A DNA stretch of 64,000 nt, taken from positions 18,720,201-18,784,200 of the forward strand of contig OX155965.1 in NCBI GenBank assembly GCA_944548615.1, read 5' to 3'. Made by a program: the position numbers and the translations under genes. The DNA comes from Micropterix aruncella (Eukaryota; Arthropoda; Insecta; Lepidoptera; Micropterigidae). This document shows, piece after piece, positions 22,353-64,000 of this stretch (the first letter of the stretch is position 1; each line of letters opens with the position of its first letter). The notes below the pieces were generated by a model. It searched no databases, was not told the DNA's origin, and saw only the letters and a list, made by a program, of their open reading frames with translations.

Positions 22353-23571
22353 AGTTTTGAAGTATTTTTTGTCTTGCCTTGGCAAGAAAAAAGTGGTAGA
22401 TCCTGGTACTTTTTAGACTTGAATATGAGAATGACTATGAATATGAGACTTGAATGACATTTTTCTTTTTAAAATGGTACCCAAAATCGAGAAATATCGA
22501 AATAGGATACATCCATAGATATATAATAAAAATGACAGATAAAACTGTACTCCATATTTGTGTGCGTCAGGAACTGATCACCCACACAATTGTGTGGGCA
22601 GGGTCTGAAAAGGTTATGGATTGAGGGGACAATTTCAGGGTCCCAACAGGGTTTGTGGTTTTTTTATTAAAACTCCGTCTACACAGAAAATACGCATTCT
22701 AAAATTCCAAACAAAAATGAGCAAACGGATGTAGAGTTGGTTCATGATTAATAATAGTCGTTATGTCGAAAGAACTACGTATATTATGTTCGCAGAAAAA
22801 AAGGTAAAACTATTGAATTATCAGAGCAACAGGGGAATTCTAAATTTAGGCAGAAGGTAAGAGCTTCTGCAAAAATAATTCATTGAGATCAAAAACTATG
22901 AAACCCCTGTTTTTTTCATTATGTTGTTTATATGAAATATCAGGAAGGTTTAAAGTATTGGGGCCAAAATGGGGTAAGGTTGTAGATATTCTAGCGACTT
23001 ACAAAAATAAAACAATTGAAAAGGCATACGCCTTTCCAAGATTTTCTGCTGCAATGTTTTTTTTGTATAAACTTCTATACTTTTGCCAATTTTTAATTCC
23101 CCTTTCACTCTGTAAATTAACCAATTTTTTTTACGAATATAATGAGGCATTCTACCAAATGTTATTCGTATCGATTATTAGTGTATCTTTTCCTGGTTGT
23201 GTATCTTTTTGCTGTGTATCTTTTACTGTGTACAGTGTATCTTTTTCTATATATTTCAATTGACCAACGAATTTATAAAAATTTGAGCCACCTGAGTGTC
23301 CACATAGCCAACATTGATAATTTCACAAATAAAATGATTATTTGACAGAATATCCTTGTGATTCGGAATGGAAAAAGCAGACATTTGGCCCAACTTTATA
23401 TGCACCAGAATAAAGTCAATGGTCTGAGCAGATATCCACCAAAACTGTACAGTGAATTAATATATAATTAGTCCTGCTAACCTCCATAACGCCAAAAACA
23501 AAAGTTCACCTGCCGCTTGCCGTGTTTAGGGATACGGACGCGTTTCTGATCATTTTGCAATTAGTTTGAAG
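22353..23571. other. No gene recognised
   Basis: AT-rich sequence. It contains an 18-bp perfect palindrome at 22581-22598. The 126-residue plus-strand frame at 22883-23263 is compositionally biased and has no family motif. Confidence 0.35.
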
Positions 23572-23704
23572 TTATAAATAGGATAAAAACGAATTTACCG
23601 CGTGAAGTTTGTAGCATCCGACGTTTCGGCGATGCTGCAACCGCCGTTGTCCAGGGTAGTACGACATACATCACTCAGTAAATTCGTTTTTATCCAATTT
23701 ATAA
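23572..23704. mobile_element. Foldback hairpin element 1
   Basis: TTATAAATAGGATAAAAACG at the left is mirrored by CGTTTTTATCC and AATTTATAA at the right. The loop contains GACGTTTCGGCGATGCTGCA. The flank after the right arm (GTCAAA, then CGCGATAGTCTT) is shared with hairpin 2, so both belong to one repeat family. Confidence 0.65.
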
Positions 23705-23897
23705 TGTCAAAAAATCGCGATAGTCTTAGATTTCAAAGTATTGAGGTACTTAACGGGAAAACTTGATGATCGCTATATTCCATAATACCTGCCTACTCCA
23801 ATATGGATTTGCACATTTTTCTCTATCTCGATTAAACAACCGATATTAACCTAGTGCACCTAGTACAGGATGTACAAATACAAGAAACTAGTACAAG

Positions 23898-24022
23898 ATT
23901 ATAAATAGGATAGAAAACGAATTTACCGCGTGAAATTTGTAGCACCGGCGGCTGCAACGTCACCGAAACGTCGGGTGCTACAAATTTCACGCGGTAAATT
24001 AGTTTTCTATCCTATTTATAAT
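23898..24022. mobile_element. Foldback hairpin element 2 (~49-bp arms)
   Basis: The arms (ATTATAAATAGGATAG ... GTAGCACC, and the reverse complement) match with a single mismatch around a 27-bp loop that contains CACCGAAACGTCGG. It is the same family as 23572-23704. Confidence 0.8.
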
Positions 24023-26301
24023 GTCAAACAACCGCGATAGTCTTCGATTCTAGTACAAGAAGTCTAGGATTACTTACTAATGAATAGATAAATAAAAATT
24101 AATATAAGGAGGTCGATCGAAGGCAAAGAAACAGGCTCCCATAATAGATACATCAGAATCAGAAGTGGAATATGAAAATATTTAATGATGCCACCATATT
24201 TTTCAGATTATCGTCGTTTCGTATCAGTATCGCCGACTTTCTTACTAAGAAGAACGCTAACTTGATAACATTATATTCCAACCAGAAAGTCTTATTGATA
24301 GGTATATCCTCGCTCTAAAATTCCAACAAGCAAACTTTCAGGGAATGGAAAAAACTGAATAACTTCATTCATGAGATGTGTTTTTTAGTTATGCAAATGG
24401 GACAAAATGTTTAAAAAAAATAAGTCATTGTACTAACGAATAAAACTGCCAAAGAGTTAAGTTATTGGCGAGGAAATAGTATTAAGCATGTAAGAGGTAA
24501 CCCCGTATAAAATCATCAACGTCTTCGATAAACCACTGCAATGAGAAATGCTAGAAAACTAAGCAATTTTAGAACATGGACAGAACGATCCGGAGAGTGA
24601 TTTTACACCAATAACAAGAAAAAAAACGCAATTTCTATTTTTTGGCGCGTACGAGATCTTAGTAGATCGATGATAATTAAATACCCATTGAATCAAACAT
24701 CTCTGAATAATTGAAAAACTAAGAACTCAAAATCAATGTTATCCATCGCTTTGATATAAGCACTTTTTCTATGATACAGAGTACTAAATCTAATTGGATC
24801 ACGCGCACGCAATCGTAATATTGTATCCTCATCTTCTAGCACGTCAGCGTGTTTGACGGACATTTTCTCGCAGCAGCGCACACGCATACAAGATATTTCT
24901 TTACTACATTTTCAAGTATTACGCTAGCCGGCCATTGCCCGAATAAAAGTGAATTTAATATCATACAATCGAAACTGGAGATGGGCAAATAGCCAAGAGA
25001 TCCGTTATTTGGGTCATGATTTGATTTTCCGCTTAGCAATACGTATATAAATACTGACAATGCATTGGATACGGTGGGGATCCGCTTCTTTAGTGTTTTG
25101 ATCCTATACTTTGAGTTAAAATAATATAAACTCTGTGATGAATTAATGGAAATGTCCCGAATCGTGACGAACCGTTTATTGCGTAGCATTATAATCAGTA
25201 TTGTGAAAATGTAGTGCAACCGGCAGTTGAAATCAACCCCTAATGGCGGTCAGATAGAGGCCAGTGAAAGCAGTAAAATCCGATAATCCTAAATACAGAT
25301 ACAAAAATATATAATAAAAAACACAAGTGTTTTTTTTTCCTAAAAAAATCGAAAAATAATAATGTACCTATTTCCCATTTCCCATATTTAAATATCCACA
25401 ATTTATCGACTGGAGACTTTCCAATAATACTGGCAATATTCAAAAGCGTCAAAGGATTGCGAATATTTTTCATCGATTAAAAAACATGAACCAAATTTAA
25501 AAAAAAACAGAGAAAACCGCATTCGAAATGAAATAAATTGAAACTCGATAACGGTATGATAAAATAAAAATAAATCAGTAAATTAATATACGACAGCAAT
25601 AAAACAATCCAAAAATAGCTAAAGCGAAATAAACAATGAAACAAAAATGGCGGTTCCCCCCATTCGTAAATAATCAACCCGGAAGTGACGTCAATCGAAC
25701 ATCCCTTCTTATTTTGGGCCAATTCGCCTGTCAGAATGTCGTACAAACGAATGCGCCTTTTTCCGTTTGACATTTTTCGAAATATGAGACACTCCCTCAA
25801 CCTTGAGATACGCATAGCATAGATGGAACCATTATCAATTCAAGGAAAAATACCTACATGAAATATTCGAAGACACTATCTAAGATTATTTCAAAATTGA
25901 TAGCTGCGATTGCAGATAACGAGAATACAAAAATGCAATGCAATACGTCGTTTAAATCGTGGAATACGATTAACTGCAATAAAAACGGCATACAGCACTG
26001 CGGTAAATATTATTTTCTGTGGAAAAATCGCGAGCGGATAGCGAACCAAAAATTTGACATTTCGTACGAGCGCGATAGAACATTGCGATTTCGCAAATTA
26101 TAACACGAAATTACGATAGAATCATAATAAAATCGCAGCGCGGTTCATAAAAACACGAATACATTAGTATTTATGACAGAATAGAGCGGCGGCGCTCGGA
26201 TATAAATTCGTGAACTGCCAAGCAACGCCGGCCATGTTGATCGTTCGCCATCCGCCCCGACTTATTCCGACTACAATTAATAACGTAAAATCGCTACTCA
26301 C
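24023..26301. other. No gene recognised
   Basis: Several minus-strand frames of 64 to 127 residues occur at 24693-25815 but none shows a domain. A TGACGTCA palindrome lies at 25686-25693. If the candidate 5' exon at 26302-26540 is real, coding exons of that gene could lie here unrecognised. Confidence 0.35.
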
Positions 26302-26540
26302 CGATGCAAAATACAATCACACGATAATCCGGAGTATTCCACTTCACTTTTGCACATTTAAATCCACATTCATTTCACAGAATAGTCCACAACCCAGCCA
26401 ACAACGCCTACAACCGGAGCAATGCTGCCAACTGCCGCCCTTCTTGCGCGCAAAATCAGTCCGGCAACTGCGCGAATTGAAAAAGAAGCGCGCTTCTAGC
26501 CGCTTCCGGTTTCTGCTTCCCGAAAATACGCGGATTTTTA
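26302..26540 (-). other. Candidate 5' non-coding exon
   Basis: Read on the minus strand, a GC-richer segment without a long frame ends in a consensus splice donor (CATCG|GTGAGT, donor at 26301). It starts about 440 bp beyond the Vps39 polyadenylation signal. It looks like the promoter-proximal exon of a further minus-strand gene, but no downstream coding exon was identified. Confidence 0.3.
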
Positions 26541-26978
26541 AAAACGAATAAAAGTACTTCGATTTGAATAACCGCTCGACCCGATAGGGAACCGAACCTC
26601 AACGCAAACACGGGCGGAGTAATTTCAAATCGTGACGAAAACGATTCGAAACGGCGATGATGTCACCGCGGGACCATCTCGCAACACGGAATGAAGATGA
26701 TTGTCGAATGGGCGTAGTCACAACCTCTATTCAAATTTTATGAAATTGAGAGTTAAATATTTCTTCTAGTATTTGAACCATGACGCATTTCTTTAAAGTG
26801 TGACAATGCGAAATATAAAAGGCGGCAAAGCCGGCTTTTCATTTTTCTCTTACGCCTAGCGCCATCTATACAATAAAGTCAAAACTATTACAACTGCAGT
26901 TCGCCACGCCGCTTTCAGATAGCAGCACTCCACACAGGCCACCCCACCCAAGCAAATAAAAGAAGAATGATGTACAAT

Positions 26979-26984
26979 TTTATT
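26979..26984 (-). terminator. Polyadenylation signal of Vps39
   Basis: AATAAA on the minus strand, about 63 bp after the Vps39 stop codon. Confidence 0.65.
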
Positions 26985-27046
26985 TAATATAGCTTTAATT
27001 ATTCAAGCTTATTATATTATAGACTAGACTAGATTCTTATTTTTTT

Positions 27047-61325
<34,279 letters not shown>

Positions 61326-61878
61326 GATGTCAACTAATCAATCATTTAATTGTAAGCGTTATTTATAAGATAAATATCAAAATAACGATATAAAAACATA
61401 AATATTTAAAACTTTTCGGCTAGAAACGAAATAACAGTTTTGTTGACAAAAATGACAAGAAATGTCAAACGTCAAAATTCGTTTTAATGTTGCCTGGATC
61501 AAACCTGGATAATAAATCACAAATATATTTACTGGGTTGCTAGTACTTTACGATGTTCAATAAAATAATTTATTTTTTAGATATGCCTGATTATTATACT
61601 AATTTTTCATAAATGTCAAAAAGTATATTTTTGGTTTATTTTTTTAATGTTTATAATAAGGGTTGCGTGATGCGTCATCGTCAAAATAGGGGAAGAAAAG
61701 GGGAAGAACCGCCGATTCACAACCGCCGTTTTTCAAACTTTGAACCTTGGAGAGTAAATAAATTAAAAAGGCTTTTTCGGCAAAACATATATTTTTTCCG
61801 AAACTTCAAAAGTTGTATGGATCTCCAAAATGATCGATTTTATCGATTAGGGCGATTGGCTAGATGGAAATAAGCAAT

Positions 61879-61883
61879 AAAAA
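61879..61883 (-). terminator. Pol III terminator of the tRNA gene
   Basis: TTTTT on the minus strand, 15 nt after the tRNA 3' end. Confidence 0.65.
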
Positions 61884-61898
61884 GCGCTGAGCGCAATT

Positions 61899-61971
61899 TA
61901 CCTCTGGTGGGACTCGAACCCACAATCCTCGGCTTAGGAGGCCGATGCCTTATCCATTGGGCCACAGAGGC
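61899..61971 (-). tRNA. tRNA-Arg (anticodon CCT)
   Basis: 73 nt. The acceptor stem GCCTCTG pairs with CAGAGGT (first pair G-U). The D arm contains TGGCCCAATGG. The anticodon stem TCGGC/GCCGA encloses loop CTCCTAA with anticodon CCT. The T arm contains the B box GGTTCGAGTCC. There is no intron. It reads AGG codons as arginine. It is on the same strand as Vps39 and about 570 bp upstream of its start codon. Confidence 0.95.
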
Positions 61972-62633
61972 GTTGTTACTATCCGTCCGATTAACTAGTT
62001 TTCACACGCGTTAACTTGATGACACACTTTGTCGGCTAATTGCGTAGGTGTAAAACGCGTTGTGTTATTTTTAAATGTCGCACACTGTAGTACCCATGTC
62101 CAAAAATAAAAATATAACCCGTCAAAAGCAAGAGTCGCGCCGAGAATACTATAGCTTACGCCATACAGTATGGTGACCTCAAAAATATTTTCTCAGACTT
62201 AATTTTATTTCTCCTGTAATATTTATTCGCTGTGATATCATATTATGCTAAATCATCAAAATGAGCCCTTTCAAATGATACCCGACTCCAATAAGTAGAA
62301 TGATGATCGTGAATAATGGTTTGTTTGTTTTATTCTACTCTATATTGTGAAATTTCACAATGGGCGGGTTTATTATCATACAACAATCTCTTACAACCAA
62401 CCTGCTTCTATGAAGTGTTTATGTGTACGTATAACATCTGTGAAAGTGTGTGTCTTGTTATTGCATTCGACCGACAGAATTGAAATGCAATTCCTTTACC
62501 TTTAATCCCAACGGATAATGTCGACCCTGCCGGGAAGAAAAAATACTTATGATCTTTTTCTTACATATAGTATATATTTTTTATTTTATTATTTATTTAT
62601 TTAGGTAAGTATATTGATCTGTTTGTATCAATA
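61972..62633. other. No gene recognised
   Basis: AT-rich flank between the tRNA gene and a TTAA element. Confidence 0.35.
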
Positions 62634-62805
62634 TTAACACTAAACGTACCGAGATTTCATATTTATATACCTATTTGTACCGCAACCGGTCAAATTACCG
62701 TTTTTAGTTAAAGGCTTTATTTTTCCTTATTGAATGGCGAAATTATTGATTTTAGTAAGGAAATATTAAACAAAGTAACAAGGTAGTAATTACGCCAAAA
62801 TGTAT

Positions 62806-63020
62806 TTTACAAGCTTTTATTTACCTTGCAATGTATGTTAGTTAGTAGATATGTATGTTTGTTTAGGTCAAATCTTGCAAGCTAAATTAGAACCACTTCC
62901 TCTTATCATATGAAGTTGAAATTTTACACGTTGGTTCAGTTCCGATGACAATGCATTTTTATGGTGAGCATGACCTGATTCTATAACCAGGATCGGCTCC
63001 CGACGACACTACTCTTCCAA
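62806..63020 (+). repeat. Partial copy of the inverted-repeat element's outer arm
   Basis: Matches 691-900: ACAAGCTTTTATTTACCTTG, AGAACCACTTCCTCTTATC and TTGGTTCAGTTCCGAT. The monomer part is reduced to a remnant (GATCGGCTCCCGACGA). Confidence 0.75.
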
Positions 63021-63067
63021 GGTATATAAATAATACAAATGCGCATTTTATTCGAACCCAATGTTCT

Positions 63068-63536
63068 TAGGGCCGATTTCTAGATGAGATCTGTGAGCAA
63101 AAGTAAAAGTATGAGTAAAACTGTCGGTTTGCTTAATATACAATACATTTTGCATTTCAATATTTAACCGATATTGGTGGATCGAATCAACTTACCGACA
63201 ACAGTCAGTTTCCTTCCAGTTACTGAGGGTGGAGGGGGGGGGCGGTCAGATTATCCGGAGTCAGCAGGGAGATAGTTTGGCTTCAGGATGCTGCTACCAG
63301 GCCGGCTTCAGGATGCTGGCACCAGCTTAACACCAGGATGCTGACACTGGACCGGCATATTATATTTATATCGTATTTTTATACAAAGGTATCCGACTGT
63401 TGTTGGTAAGTTGGTTTGATCCACCGATATCGGTTACAAATGTAATAAAATCTAAATGTATTGTATATTGAGCAAACCGGCAGTTTTACCCATTCTTTTA
63501 CTTTTACTCAAAGGTCTCATATAGAAATCTGACCTA
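63068..63536. mobile_element. MITE with ~160-bp terminal inverted repeats
   Basis: Left GATTTCTAGATGAGATCTGT, CAAAAGTAAAAGTATGAGTA and AACCGATATTGGTGGATC are mirrored at the right end (GATCCACCGATATCGGTT, TACTTTTACTCAAAGGTCTC). The centre has short direct repeats of GGCTTCAGGATGCTG and a G-run near 63233. It is nested in the 1.1-kb TTAA element. Confidence 0.75.
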
Positions 63537-63733
63537 AATATTTATCACGGTCAAATGACCGCTCTTGGTAAACAACGGTTAGGCTAGACGTGTTTATCAA
63601 ATGATTAAAAATTTGTATATTTTTATGACCAAAAGTCATGGAGTCAGATGTGAAAAAGCGATAACATTTTATGCGAATTTTATCAAAAGTTTACAACCGG
63701 TCATTTGACCGCTCATGGTAAGTTTAGTGTTAA

Positions 63734-64000
63734 AGTAAAATTAAAAAGAGAAGGAGCATTTTGGGTCCACTTTTCAATAGCTGTAAGTCCCTTACCAATG
63801 GAAAGCTCTCTTTATGCAGAAAATTTATTACTAGAACGACTGATCTCAATTATGAGGCGTTTCTGAGTTATATCCTATTAAATATGGTTAATTACCTGAT
63901 ATCTATTCCCAATTAGTTTTGCCCGAGTAGCCCTTTGAAAATGAAACTTAACACGCCTACCTCTTGCAATCAAAATGATAAATAAAAAATAGTCTCTCGT
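63734..64000. other. No gene recognised
   Basis: AT-rich end of the window. Confidence 0.35.

Larger units (their letters stand above)
62638..63729. mobile_element. piggyBac-type element (TTAA-flanked), 1.1 kb, with nested repeats
   Basis: TTAA at 62634-62637 and 63730-63733 flank CACTAAACGTACC and its inverse GGTAAGTTTAGTG. Near both ends the motif GGTCAAATGACCG or its partner recurs (CCGGTCATTTGACCGCTCAT at about 63697). Two other repeats are inserted: 62806-63020 and 63068-63536. No transposase. Confidence 0.8.

Noticed and set aside
61613..61873. 86-residue plus-strand frame ending near the tRNA gene
   Set aside because: No recognised domain, lies in the Vps39 promoter region opposite to the gene, and has ordinary chance length for this base composition.

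Overview
This is animal nuclear DNA, almost certainly from an insect and probably a moth or butterfly. The sequence is AT-rich, genes carry spliced introns with GT/AG borders, and much of the window is transposable elements of types common in Lepidoptera: Ty3/gypsy, jockey/CR1-like LINEs, TTAA-flanked piggyBac-type MITEs, Helitron, mariner/Tc1 and PIF/Harbinger remnants. The order-level call is inference; no marker gene in the window settles it.

Two host protein genes can be read with confidence, both on the minus strand. (1) Prp39 (15787-18831), a U1 snRNP splicing factor with HAT repeats, is present as one uninterrupted 1014-codon frame with an enlarged acidic N-terminus and a Gly/Gln/Tyr-rich tail. 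(2) Vps39/Vam6, a subunit of the HOPS lysosomal tethering complex, spans 34 kb (61325 down to 27047) in 12 coding exons. I rebuilt these exon by exon. All splice phases agree and the joined coding length is 2571 bases (856 residues plus stop). The 23-residue first exon and the C-terminal zinc-finger exon are too short for an ORF scan. A tRNA-Arg(CCT) gene lies about 570 bp upstream of the Vps39 start, on the same strand. A THAP-type first exon (12187-12365) and a possible 5' non-coding exon (26302-26540) are weaker candidates.

Layout: 0.7-3.1 kb holds a large inverted-repeat element whose arms contain tandem monomers, and a 673-bp retroposon-like repeat is inserted in one arm. 3.2-15.6 kb is gene-poor and holds a 265-bp tandem duplication, MITEs, LINE tails, a block of about 400-bp repeats (12.6-14.7 kb) and the THAP exon. 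15.8-18.8 kb is Prp39. 19-26.5 kb is mostly unassigned, with a second piggyBac-type MITE and two foldback hairpins. 27-61.3 kb is Vps39, whose introns contain nearly all the large transposons: a complete, very young Ty3/gypsy element (33335-40602, opposite strand), the 666-bp repeat beside an exon 9 splice donor, a TIR element with a nested TTAA element, a Helitron helicase fragment, Tc1 and mariner fragments, and a PIF/Harbinger remnant (53479-57500) with a LINE inside it. 61.9-64 kb holds the tRNA and a 1.1-kb TTAA element carrying two other repeats.

The observations I would follow first are: the roughly 670-bp GC-rich repeat family with three full-length copies and target duplications of 10 to 17 bp; the gypsy element with an A AAA AAC slippery heptamer directly before the gag stop; and the foldback element at the left end of the window.
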